Shown here one piece after another: positions 1 to 7,316 of a stretch of 33,853 nt of DNA. The translations under genes were made by a program, and so were the position numbers. The notes beneath the pieces were generated by a model that worked only from the letters and a program-made list of their open reading frames with translations, had not been told where the DNA came from and did not search any database. Each line of letters starts with the position of its first letter. The stretch's first letter is position 1. Source of the DNA: Opitutia bacterium Tous-C1TDCM (GTDB lineage: Bacteria > Verrucomicrobiota > Verrucomicrobiia > Opitutales > Opitutaceae); assembly GCA_002288455.1 (NCBI GenBank), contig NEUS01000036.1:1-33853 (forward strand). Reading direction: 5' to 3'.

Positions 1-247
1 CGTCAGCTTCGTCATGCACCCAAGGGACAGAAAACTCGTCTGTTGGCTCATCCCTTACCTCACCACTTTTCGTGCCGACTTCCGGCGCGGAGGGGACGTT
101 TTTCAGAGGCTCCTCAACTCTCAGCTCCCAACTGCATGATCCCGGCTGAAGCGAGAACCCGGCGCCGCGCGCGCAACCCGGCCGACTCCGCCCACCGCCA
201 TTTCTGTTGTTTCCCGCGCTGCTCCGCGAAAGTTTCGGGATCGCAGT
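1..247. other. Region upstream of surE without a clear gene
   Basis: No convincing coding region lies here in either direction. The long plus-strand reading frame through it is arginine/proline-rich translation of GC-rich DNA and runs out of frame through surE. At the left edge the reverse strand reads ATG at 15-13 followed by Thr-Lys-Leu-Thr before the window ends. This could be the start of a divergent gene, but five codons cannot establish it. No obvious Shine-Dalgarno precedes either that ATG or surE. Confidence 0.4.
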
Positions 248-1027
248 ATGAACTTTCTTGTTACCAACGACGACGGCATCTCCAGCGTCTTTCTCCACGA
301 ACTCGTCCACGCCCTGCGCGCCGCCGGCCATACCCTCTACGTCGCCGCGCCGAAAACCGAACAGAGCTGGGTCGGCGCCGCCAAATCCCGCAGCCGCCCC
401 GTCCACGCCGTCGCCGCCGACCGCAGCCTCGGCTGCGCCACCTGGATCATCGACGGCACGCCCAGCGACGCCGTGAACATCGCCGTCGGCCACCTGCTGC
501 CGCGCGACGTCCAGCTCGATGCCGTCCTCAGCGGCATCAACGTCGGCCTCAACGCCTCCCTCGGCTTCATCATCGCCAGCGGCACCGTCGCCGGCGCCTT
601 CGAGGGCGCCCTCCACGGCCTGCCCGCGGTCGCCTTTTCCCAGGACCTCACCTTCGAGCTCTACAACGAACTCAAGGCCGCCGGCGACGTGCCCAGCCCG
701 GAGCTCCACGAAATCGTCCGCACCTCCGCCCGCCATGCCGCCCGCCTCGCCCCCGCACTCGCCGCCGCCACCGCCCCGCGCAGCTTCGTCGTGCACAACG
801 TCAACTTCCCGCTCCCCTGCACGCCGGCAAGCGAAGTCCGCCGCACCGTGCCCGCCCGCGTCGTCGTGCCCGGTCTCTTCAGCCCCGCCGCCGACGACGG
901 CACCCACCGCCTCATCTTCCGCCTTGGCGACGATCTCTCGCCCGCGGAACCGCTGACCGACCGCGCCGCCCTCGCCGCCGGCTTCATCAGCCACACGGTC
1001 CTCGACTACAAACAGCTCGGCCAGTGA
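248..1027 (+). CDS. surE: 5'/3'-nucleotidase SurE
   Basis: SurE is a metal-dependent phosphatase that removes phosphate from nucleoside 5'- and 3'-monophosphates; it is linked to stationary-phase survival and nucleotide salvage. The 259-residue product has normal family length. It opens with the metal-binding NDDG (residues 7-10, two adjacent Asp) and has the APKTEQS segment (Ser40). It also has SGINVGLN (Asn98) and SGTVAGAFEG (111-120), all aligning with SurE active-site blocks. The usual Asp-Val before the SGTV segment is replaced by hydrophobic residues (GFIIA), a small departure from the canonical enzyme. The ATG at 248 sits directly at the conserved N-terminus, so the start is secure. 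It is a single gene, convergent with the lipoprotein gene 16 bases downstream. Confidence 0.93.
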   Translation: MNFLVTNDDGISSVFLHELVHALRAAGHTLYVAAPKTEQSWVGAAKSRSRPVHAVAADRSLGCATWIIDGTPSDAVNIAVGHLLPRDVQLDAVLSGINVGLNASLGFIIASGTVAGAFEGALHGLPAVAFSQDLTFELYNELKAAGDVPSPELHEIVRTSARHAARLAPALAAATAPRSFVVHNVNFPLPCTPASEVRRTVPARVVVPGLFSPAADDGTHRLIFRLGDDLSPAEPLTDRAALAAGFISHTVLDYKQLGQ

Positions 1028-1043
1028 ACCGCAGGACCGCGCC

Positions 1044-1619
1044 TCACTTCGTCGGCTTGTCCGCCTTGTAGACGACGCCGTTCCGGAAAACCACTTCGCG
1101 GATGTCCGGCGGAGTCGGAGGCGTCACGATCGGCCCGCCGATGCCCGCGCCGCCGCCCAGCCCGCCCATCCCGCCGATCGTAGGGCTGCCGCCGATACCG
1201 CCGCTGCCCACCCCGATCCCGATGCCGCCCGTCGTCCCGATCGACGTGCCGCCGCGCCCGGTGCTGATGCCGATGCCGGAGCCACCGCCGATCGTGCCCA
1301 TCGTCCCGGCCGAACCCATCGTCCCGCCCGGATAATAGACACTGCCGTCGCTGCCGCCGATCTTGTAGACCCAGATCTCGTCGCCGGTCCGCGACTGCGC
1401 GACAATCTCGCTCGGCTCGCCCCACGTGACCCGCACCATGTCCGGTGTCATACCCGCTTCGACGCGCCCATCGAGCACCGCCTGCCGCGTCTCGATCGGC
1501 CACGTTTCGTAGATGTCGCGGTTGCGATCGATGCGGCTCATCTGCGACGACCCGCAGCCGGCCGAAAAAAGTCCCGCGGCCAGCAATCCCGCCATGGCGA
1601 ACCCGTGCGTCCGTTTCAT
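1044..1619 (-). CDS. Glycine-rich lipoprotein with SmpA/BamE-like segment
   Basis: A predicted exported lipoprotein of 191 residues. The N-terminus is a basic/hydrophobic signal peptide ending in FSAGC, with Cys22 as the lipidation site. Residues about 35-80 contain a GMTPDMV segment, then GEPSEIV and a WVYK strand, the usual pattern of small SmpA/OmlA (BamE-like) outer-membrane lipoproteins. The middle (about 85-150) is a low-complexity Gly/Ser/Thr/Ile tract, followed by a short VVFRNGVVYK strand. I chose the ATG at 1619 because it puts a Met-Lys-Arg start directly before the signal peptide; the longer frame adds 16 unrelated residues. It lies 63 bases downstream of the XylR-like regulator on the same strand and may be co-transcribed with it. 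The Gly tract is unusual for BamE relatives, so the precise role is unknown. Confidence 0.8.
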   Translation of the reverse strand: MKRTHGFAMAGLLAAGLFSAGCGSSQMSRIDRNRDIYETWPIETRQAVLDGRVEAGMTPDMVRVTWGEPSEIVAQSRTGDEIWVYKIGGSDGSVYYPGGTMGSAGTMGTIGGGSGIGISTGRGGTSIGTTGGIGIGVGSGGIGGSPTIGGMGGLGGGAGIGGPIVTPPTPPDIREVVFRNGVVYKADKPTK

Positions 1620-1682
1620 GGGCCGCCACCATACGGCGAAGTTCACGGACGTAAAGCCGCCACGCATCGTTTTCGGCGGCGC

Positions 1683-2861
1683 CTACTTTTTCACCGCCGC
1701 CCGCTCCCGGAACGCCCGCGGCGTCGCCCCTGTCTCCCGCTTGAACACCACGCTCAGATACTCGACGTGCTCGAACCCCGTCCGCTCCGCGATCTGGTAG
1801 AGCGGCAGATCCGTCTCGCCCAGCAACTGCTTCACCCGCGCCAGCCGAGCGTGCAAAATCTCCACCCGCGGCGTATGCCCCAGCAACCGCTGGAACCGCT
1901 GCTCCAGCACCCGCCGCGACAAAGGTACCGCCTTCAGCACGTCGCCCACGTTGATGCCGTCGCAGGCATGCTCCCGGATAAACCGCACCGCCCGCGCCAC
2001 GTCCCGGTCGTCCACCGCCAGCACGTCCGTCGACTGCCGCGCCGCAATGCCCAGCGGCGGGATCAATTGCGAACGCGCCCCGACGTTTTCGCCCTGCATC
2101 ATCCGGTCCAGCAACGCCGCCGCCTCGTATCCCGTCCGGTGCGCGTTCGGCACCACGCTCGACAACGGCGGCGACGCCAACTCGCACAGCAACGTGTCGT
2201 TGTCGACGCCGATGACCGCCACCTCCTCCGGCACCGCCCAACCCGCCCCGCGGCAAACATCGAGCACCTGCTGCCCCCGGATATCGTAGCACGCCATCAC
2301 ACCCACCGGCTTCGGCAGTTTCCCGAGCCAGTGTTTCAACTCCCGCGCCTGCCCCGCCAAATCGCCCGCCCCGCGCGTCGGCCGGAACACCTGCACCTGC
2401 TGCCCCGCCGCCTCCAACCGCCGCCGGAAATGCGCCTCCCGCCACGCGCTCCATTTGAAACGCGCATCGCCGCAAAACGCGAAATGCCGGAAGCCGCGCT
2501 CGAGCAAATGCTCCGCCGCCAACCGCGCGATCTGCTCGTCGTCCGTCTCCACCCACGGCAACGCCGGCACCAGCCGCGCCGCACTCAGGTCCACCGTCGG
2601 CCGGTCCGCCCGCACCACCGCCCGCGCGATCCGCGGCGTCTCGATCCGCGCAATGATCCCGTCGCCGCGCCACTGCGCCAGCCAGCCCGGCGGATCGTCG
2701 CCCCGCCCTTGCTCCATCAGGTGGAAGGACCACGGCTCGTGCTCCCGGATATAATGCACCACCCCTTGCAGCAACCCGCGCGCGTACGCGTTCGAGGTCT
2801 CGATCAGCAGCGCGACATCGCGCCGCGCACGGCGGGGAAAACGGGCAGCGGCGGCGGGCAT
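1683..2861 (-). CDS. XylR-like AraC-family transcriptional regulator with LacI-type ligand domain
   Basis: A one-component sugar-responsive regulator of 392 residues. The N-terminal two thirds is a LacI/periplasmic-binding-protein fold: VALLIETSNAYARGLLQGV near the start, then HLLERGFRHFAFCG and VAVIGVDNDTLLCELASPPLSSV. The last ~105 residues are an AraC double helix-turn-helix, with LYQIAERTGFEHVEYLSVVF as the second helix pair and the terminal GATPRAFRE motif. Length and order match XylR-type regulators, which are abundant in Opitutaceae and activate sugar-use genes on ligand binding. ATG 2861 was chosen because the domain starts about 15 residues later; the extra upstream codons look non-coding. 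It is divergent from the PVC cytochrome gene across 223 bases, which makes that gene and the following oxidoreductase its likely targets (inference). Confidence 0.9.
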   Translation of the reverse strand: MPAAAARFPRRARRDVALLIETSNAYARGLLQGVVHYIREHEPWSFHLMEQGRGDDPPGWLAQWRGDGIIARIETPRIARAVVRADRPTVDLSAARLVPALPWVETDDEQIARLAAEHLLERGFRHFAFCGDARFKWSAWREAHFRRRLEAAGQQVQVFRPTRGAGDLAGQARELKHWLGKLPKPVGVMACYDIRGQQVLDVCRGAGWAVPEEVAVIGVDNDTLLCELASPPLSSVVPNAHRTGYEAAALLDRMMQGENVGARSQLIPPLGIAARQSTDVLAVDDRDVARAVRFIREHACDGINVGDVLKAVPLSRRVLEQRFQRLLGHTPRVEILHARLARVKQLLGETDLPLYQIAERTGFEHVEYLSVVFKRETGATPRAFRERAAVKK

Positions 2862-2981
2862 GGGGCGGATTTCAGCCGGCACAAAAACACAATCCCGGCC
2901 AGGCGCAAACTCGCCGTCTCCCCGTAGACCCCGGCAAATGAGCGGTGAAAAATCTCCGGAAAATTGCGTCAACTCTCATGG

Positions 2982-3010
2982 TTGCCGGCCCGCTTCCCGA
3001 CTAGGATAAC
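2982..3010 (+). promoter_or_regulatory. Candidate promoter for the PVC cytochrome gene
   Basis: TTGCCG (2982-2987) is followed after exactly 17 bases by GATAAC (3005-3010). Each hexamer matches 4 of 6 positions of the sigma-70 consensus. It would place the transcript start near 3017 in the divergent intergenic region facing the XylR-like regulator, where an activator site is expected. Prediction only. Confidence 0.35.
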
Positions 3011-3084
3011 GCCCGCCGGCTTCTCCGCCGGTTCCCCTTCGCCCCGCCGGCATCCCCTCGCCGGCCCCTGTTTCGCACCCCTTC

Positions 3085-6033
3085 ATGAAAACCTCCCTGC
3101 TCCTCGCCGTCTGCCTGGCGCTCGCGCTGCCCGCCGCCGCCGCCCCGCTCCGCGTCCTCTACCTCGGCACCCCCGACAAAGCTCCCCGCTCCGCCTGCCA
3201 CGTGCTCATGCGCGACCTCGGCCGCGATGCGATCTGGTTCGACTACCTCTCCGATCCCGCCGCCGCCACGCCCGAATTCGTCGCCAAATTCGACCTCGTC
3301 GTCCTCGACGCCCCGGCCGGAAAATTCCCGACCCTCTCCGGCGTCCCCGCCGCCAAGCGCCTCGCCGCCGCCGCCCTCGGCGATCCGGCCGCCGCCGATT
3401 TCGCCGCCGCCGCCAAACCCAAACTCCTCGCCGCCGCCGGCCCGACCCGCACCGCCGCCTGGGAAAAATTCCTCGCCCAACGCGAACCCGAGCAACGCGA
3501 GGCCCGCCCCACCGTCGCGAACTACGAAAAACGCGCCCAACCCGTCACCTACCAGTTTCCCCTCGGCCTCAAGGGCAGCCAGGAACGCACCCAGGTCGCC
3601 CCCGATCTCCGCCTCGAACTCTTCGCCGCCGAACCCGACATCGCCAAACCCATCTTCCTCGCCTGGGACGAACGCGGCCGCCTCTGGGTCGCCGAAACCC
3701 GCGACTACCCGCACGACGTCAAACCCGACGGCCTCGGCAACGACAGCATCAAGATCTGCGAGGACACCGACGGCGACGGCCGCGCCGACAAGTTCACCGT
3801 CTTCGCCGACAAGCTCAACATCCCCACCGGCTTCGTCTTCACCGCCGGCGGCATCGTCGTCGCCCAATCCCCGCGTTTCCTCTTTCTCAAAGACAACGAC
3901 GGCGACGACAAAGCCGACGAACGCCGCGAAATCATGACCGGCTGGGGCATCAACGACACCCACGCCCAGGCCAGCAATCTCCACTACGGCTACGACAATT
4001 GGCTCTACGGCGCCGTCGGCTACTCAGGCTTCCGCGGCACCGTCGGCGGCGAGCAAAAACAATTCGCCCAAGGCACCTACCGCTTCAAAGCCGACGGCTC
4101 CGCCCTCGAGTTCCTCCACCAATTCACCAACAACACCTGGGGCCATAGCATCAACCAATGGGGCGACCAGTTCGGCGGCACCGCCAACAACGCCCCGATC
4201 TTCTTCGGCGGCATCCCCGCCACCATCGTGCCCAAGGGCACCCGCGCCCAGACCGCCAAGCGCATCAACACCGAGGACAAAACCCACACCATCACGCCGT
4301 ACTACCGGCAGGTCGACGTCTTCGGCGGCTACACCGCCGCCGCCGGCTCCGCCTTCATCCACTCCGACAACCTCCCCGCCCGCCTCCAGGGCAAGGCCAT
4401 GATCTGCGAGCCCACGATGAAGAACGTCGCCCTCTTCGACGTCCGCCGCGACGGCGCCGGCTACGCCGCCGACGACGCCTTCAATCTCGTCGCCAGCAGC
4501 GACGAATGGATGTCGCCGGTCTTCGCCGAGGTCGGCCCCGACGGCGCCGTCTGGTTCGCCGATTGGCAAAACTTCATCATCCAGCACAACCCCACCCCGA
4601 GCCTCGAGCGCGGCGGTTACGCCGCCAAAACCGGCGTCGGCGGCGCCCATGAAAACACGCTCCGCGACCACACCCGCGGCCGCATCTACCGCGTCGTCTG
4701 GGACCAGGCTAAACCCGCCGCCGTCAAATCCCTCAAAGGCGCCTCCACCGCCCAACTCGTCGCCGCCCTCGGCAGCGGCAACCAATTCTGGCGCGTCACC
4801 GCCCAACGCCTCCTCGTCGAAGGCCGTCGCGCCGACGCCGCCTCCGCCCTCAAAGCCGCCGTCGCCGCCCCCGCGCCCGTCCTCGCCCTCCACGCCCTCT
4901 GGACGCTGCACGGGCTCGGCCAACTCGACGACGCCACCCACCGCGCCGCCCTCGCCCACCCCGACGCCGCCGTCCGCCGCAACGCCGTCCGCGCCCTCGG
5001 CAAAGATGCCGCCGCCGTCGCGCTCTTCTTCTCTTCCGCCGTCGTCAGCGACGCCGACCTCCTCACCCGCCTCGCCGCCCTCGTGAAAATCGGCGAGTTT
5101 CCCACCACCCCGCAGATCAAGACCGTCGTCACCGCCCTCGTGCGCAACCCCGCCAACCAGCAGGATGACTGGCTCCGCGAAGTTTCCCGCCTCCTCGGCA
5201 AGATCCACGGCGCCTCCCTCTTCCGCGAAGGCCAGAATCTCCTGCCGAATCCCGGCTTCGAAACCTTCGGCGACAGCGGTCTGCCCGAGGGCTGGACCCG
5301 CCGCGACAACGGCACCCGCCCCGGCAACACCACCGCCGAATGGGCCGCCGTCACCGGCCCGCGCGATCTGCGCGCCGGCGCCAAGGGCCTCCGCATCGTC
5401 ACCCGCGAAGACGCCGACACCACCCTCTTCGCGGAAGTCCCCGTCAAACCCAACACCATGTACCGGCTCGCCGGCTGGATCAAAACCCACGGCTTCTCCG
5501 GCCGCGCCACCCTCGGCGTCGCCCCCGCCGGCGAATGGCTCCGCGTCGCCCGCAACGCCAACAACAACCGCATCGAGGCCGAGCCCATCCGCCGCCGCGA
5601 CACCGATTGGACCGCCGTCGAGGTCGAATTCAATTCCGGCGAACGCACCGTCGCCACCGTCTACGCCGCCCACGTGGCCCGCGGCGACGCCTTCTTCGAC
5701 GAAGTGCGCCTCGTCGAATTGCTTCCCGCCGAGGAAAACACCGCCCTCGTCGCCGGCGACGCCAAGCGCGGCGAACAGCTCTTCCACCAACATCCCGCCG
5801 CCTGCGTCCTCTGCCACGCCCTCAAAGGCCAGGGCAGCGCCGTCGGCCCGGCCCTCGACGGCCTCGCCGCCCGCGCCACTCCGGCCAACATCCGCGAAAG
5901 CCTGCTCCAACCGAGCAAGGTCCTCGCCAAAGGCTACGAACACTACGGCGTTTCCCCGATGCCCCCCATGGGCGACATCTTCAACCCGCAGGAGATCTCC
6001 GACCTCGAAGCCTACCTGCAGACCCTGAAGTAA
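3085..6033 (+). CDS. PVC-type heme-binding CxxCH protein (secreted membrane-bound dehydrogenase family)
   Basis: A large exported c-type cytochrome/dehydrogenase of 982 residues, of the kind greatly expanded in Planctomycetes and Verrucomicrobia. Domains in order: signal peptide (1-20); a short ThuA-like alpha/beta segment (about 21-145); a beta-propeller dehydrogenase module from about 155, with two calcium-loop-like stretches DTDGDGRADK (about 227) and DNDGDDKADE (about 270); HEAT-like helices (about 555-645); a jelly-roll/carbohydrate-binding-like module beginning NLLPNPGFE (about 718-885); and a C-terminal cytochrome c domain with CVLCH (Cys907, Cys910, His911) and a distal Met in SPMPPMGDIF. 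The family is thought to oxidise sugars or related substrates in the periplasm, passing electrons to the heme. The substrate cannot be read from sequence. It is followed by a Gfo/Idh/MocA gene after 98 bases, and the pair is probably one operon. Confidence 0.9.
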   Translation: MKTSLLLAVCLALALPAAAAPLRVLYLGTPDKAPRSACHVLMRDLGRDAIWFDYLSDPAAATPEFVAKFDLVVLDAPAGKFPTLSGVPAAKRLAAAALGDPAAADFAAAAKPKLLAAAGPTRTAAWEKFLAQREPEQREARPTVANYEKRAQPVTYQFPLGLKGSQERTQVAPDLRLELFAAEPDIAKPIFLAWDERGRLWVAETRDYPHDVKPDGLGNDSIKICEDTDGDGRADKFTVFADKLNIPTGFVFTAGGIVVAQSPRFLFLKDNDGDDKADERREIMTGWGINDTHAQASNLHYGYDNWLYGAVGYSGFRGTVGGEQKQFAQGTYRFKADGSALEFLHQFTNNTWGHSINQWGDQFGGTANNAPIFFGGIPATIVPKGTRAQTAKRINTEDKTHTITPYYRQVDVFGGYTAAAGSAFIHSDNLPARLQGKAMICEPTMKNVALFDVRRDGAGYAADDAFNLVASSDEWMSPVFAEVGPDGAVWFADWQNFIIQHNPTPSLERGGYAAKTGVGGAHENTLRDHTRGRIYRVVWDQAKPAAVKSLKGASTAQLVAALGSGNQFWRVTAQRLLVEGRRADAASALKAAVAAPAPVLALHALWTLHGLGQLDDATHRAALAHPDAAVRRNAVRALGKDAAAVALFFSSAVVSDADLLTRLAALVKIGEFPTTPQIKTVVTALVRNPANQQDDWLREVSRLLGKIHGASLFREGQNLLPNPGFETFGDSGLPEGWTRRDNGTRPGNTTAEWAAVTGPRDLRAGAKGLRIVTREDADTTLFAEVPVKPNTMYRLAGWIKTHGFSGRATLGVAPAGEWLRVARNANNNRIEAEPIRRRDTDWTAVEVEFNSGERTVATVYAAHVARGDAFFDEVRLVELLPAEENTALVAGDAKRGEQLFHQHPAACVLCHALKGQGSAVGPALDGLAARATPANIRESLLQPSKVLAKGYEHYGVSPMPPMGDIFNPQEISDLEAYLQTLK

Positions 6034-6046
6034 ACCGCTCCGCACG

Positions 6047-6131
6047 TTTCCCAATTTCCCAATTCTCCACCTCCGAGCGTTTCCCGTTTTCCAATTTCCC
6101 AATTTTTCAATTTCCCAATTTTCATTTTCCC
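6047..6131 (+). repeat. Pyrimidine-rich short direct repeats between cytochrome and oxidoreductase genes
   Basis: This spacer is built from several copies of a CAATTTCC/CCCAATTT unit with single-base variants, interrupted by a short GC-richer piece around 6066-6080. It is nearly free of purine runs and far richer in T than the flanking genes, and ends immediately at the ATG at 6132. No Shine-Dalgarno is visible. It may be slippage-prone simple sequence or a 5' leader element. Confidence 0.7.
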
Positions 6132-7256
6132 ATGAGCAAGAAAATCAACCTCGCCATCATCGGCCTCGGCTTCGGCGCCGAATTCATCCCGATCTACCAG
6201 AATCATCCCAACGCCAACCTCGTCGCCGTCTGCCAGCGCGATCCGAAAAAGCTCAAGGCCATCCAGGAAGCCTTCGGCATTCCCAAAGGCTACACCGACT
6301 ACGATGAGCTCCTGCGCGATCCGGAAATCGACGCCGTCCACATCAACACGCCGATCCCCGATCACGCTTCCCAATCCATCAAGGCCCTGCAGGCCGGCAA
6401 ACACGTCGCCTGCACCGTCCCGATGGCGACCTCGATCGCGGACTGCAAAAAGATCGTCGAACTCACGAAGAAGACCGGCCTCCGCTACATGATGATGGAG
6501 ACCGTCGTGTACGCCCGGGAATACCTCTACATCAAGGAACTCTACGACCGCGGCGAACTCGGCAAAATCCAATTCCTCCAGGCCAGCCACCAGCAGGACA
6601 TGGACGGCTGGCCCAACTACTGGCCCGGCCTCCCGCCGATGTGGTACGCCACCCACTGCGTCGGCCCGATGCTCGCCCTCACCGACGCCGTCGCCGAATA
6701 CGTTTCCTGCTTCGGCTCCGGCACCATCCGCCCCGAATTGGTCAAACACTACGGCTCGCCCTTCGCCGTCGAAACCGCGCACATCAAGTTCAAGGATTCG
6801 GATCTCACCGCCCGCATCATCCGCTCCCTCTTCGACGTCGCCCGCCAATACCGCGAAAGCATCGACGTCTACGGTTCGAAGAAGTCCTTCGAATGGACGC
6901 TCATCGAACACGAGCAACACGTCCTCCACACCGCCAAACTCCCCGAGCACAAGATTCCGAAAAAGGTCACGGTGCCCGACTACGCCAAGCGTCTCCCTTC
7001 CGGTATCCGGAAATTCACCACGAAGGGCGTCTACGACCTCGGCAAAAAGACGCACCTCAGCTTCACGCAGGGCGCCGGCCACGGCGGCTCGCACCCGCAC
7101 CTCGCGCACGAATTCCTCACCGCCCTCGTCGAGGGCCGCGAGTGCTCCGTCAACGCCGTGAAGTCCGCCAACTGGACCTGCGTCGGCCTCTGCGCCCACG
7201 AGTCCGCCCTCGCCGGCGGCAAGATCGTCAAGCTCCCCGCCTTCACCCAGGGCTGA
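6132..7256 (+). CDS. Gfo/Idh/MocA-family NAD(P)-dependent oxidoreductase, EKP motif replaced by TVP
   Basis: A 374-residue cytoplasmic dehydrogenase of the glucose-fructose oxidoreductase/inositol dehydrogenase family. The Rossmann start is IGLGFGAEF (residues about 9-17), followed by a VCQRD strand end and INTPIPDHA. At the place of the family's EKP motif, whose Lys normally assists catalysis, the protein reads CTVPMA (Thr95-Val96-Pro97). The C-terminal alpha/beta domain contains YATHCVGP and GAGHGGSHPHLAHEF, so the conserved His positions are present. The ATG at 6132 is chosen because the Rossmann fold begins nine residues later; upstream codons in the same frame are shadow sequence. It follows the PVC cytochrome and precedes two hairpins. 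It probably acts on a sugar or sugar acid made by that pathway; the substrate is unknown. Confidence 0.9.
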   Translation: MSKKINLAIIGLGFGAEFIPIYQNHPNANLVAVCQRDPKKLKAIQEAFGIPKGYTDYDELLRDPEIDAVHINTPIPDHASQSIKALQAGKHVACTVPMATSIADCKKIVELTKKTGLRYMMMETVVYAREYLYIKELYDRGELGKIQFLQASHQQDMDGWPNYWPGLPPMWYATHCVGPMLALTDAVAEYVSCFGSGTIRPELVKHYGSPFAVETAHIKFKDSDLTARIIRSLFDVARQYRESIDVYGSKKSFEWTLIEHEQHVLHTAKLPEHKIPKKVTVPDYAKRLPSGIRKFTTKGVYDLGKKTHLSFTQGAGHGGSHPHLAHEFLTALVEGRECSVNAVKSANWTCVGLCAHESALAGGKIVKLPAFTQG

Positions 7257-7269
7257 CCTCCCGCCAAGA

Positions 7270-7286
7270 CGAGGCCTCTCGCCTCG
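7270..7286. terminator. Small hairpin between convergent genes
   Basis: CGAGGC (7270-7275) and GCCTCG (7281-7286) form a perfect 6-bp stem with a 5-base loop, 14 bases after the stop of the oxidoreductase gene. There is no T-run directly after it. It probably works together with the hairpin at 7299-7316. Confidence 0.4.
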
Positions 7287-7298
7287 AATTCCCCATGG

Positions 7299-7316
7299 GG
7301 CCGTCGACGGACGGCC
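7299..7316 (+). terminator. Intrinsic terminator between convergent oxidoreductase and HEAT-repeat genes
   Basis: GGCCGTC (7299-7305) pairs perfectly with GACGGCC (7310-7316) around a 4-base loop. On the plus strand it is followed by TTATTGCTTTTT, the shape of a Rho-independent terminator for the oxidoreductase transcript. It also sits immediately beyond the stop codon of the minus-strand HEAT gene, so it could act from both sides, although that direction lacks a T-tract. Confidence 0.6.

Noticed and set aside
4024..6102. Long minus-strand frame opposite the PVC cytochrome
   Set aside because: Gly/Val/Glu-rich, without domains, and wholly antisense to a gene with clear heme and propeller motifs.
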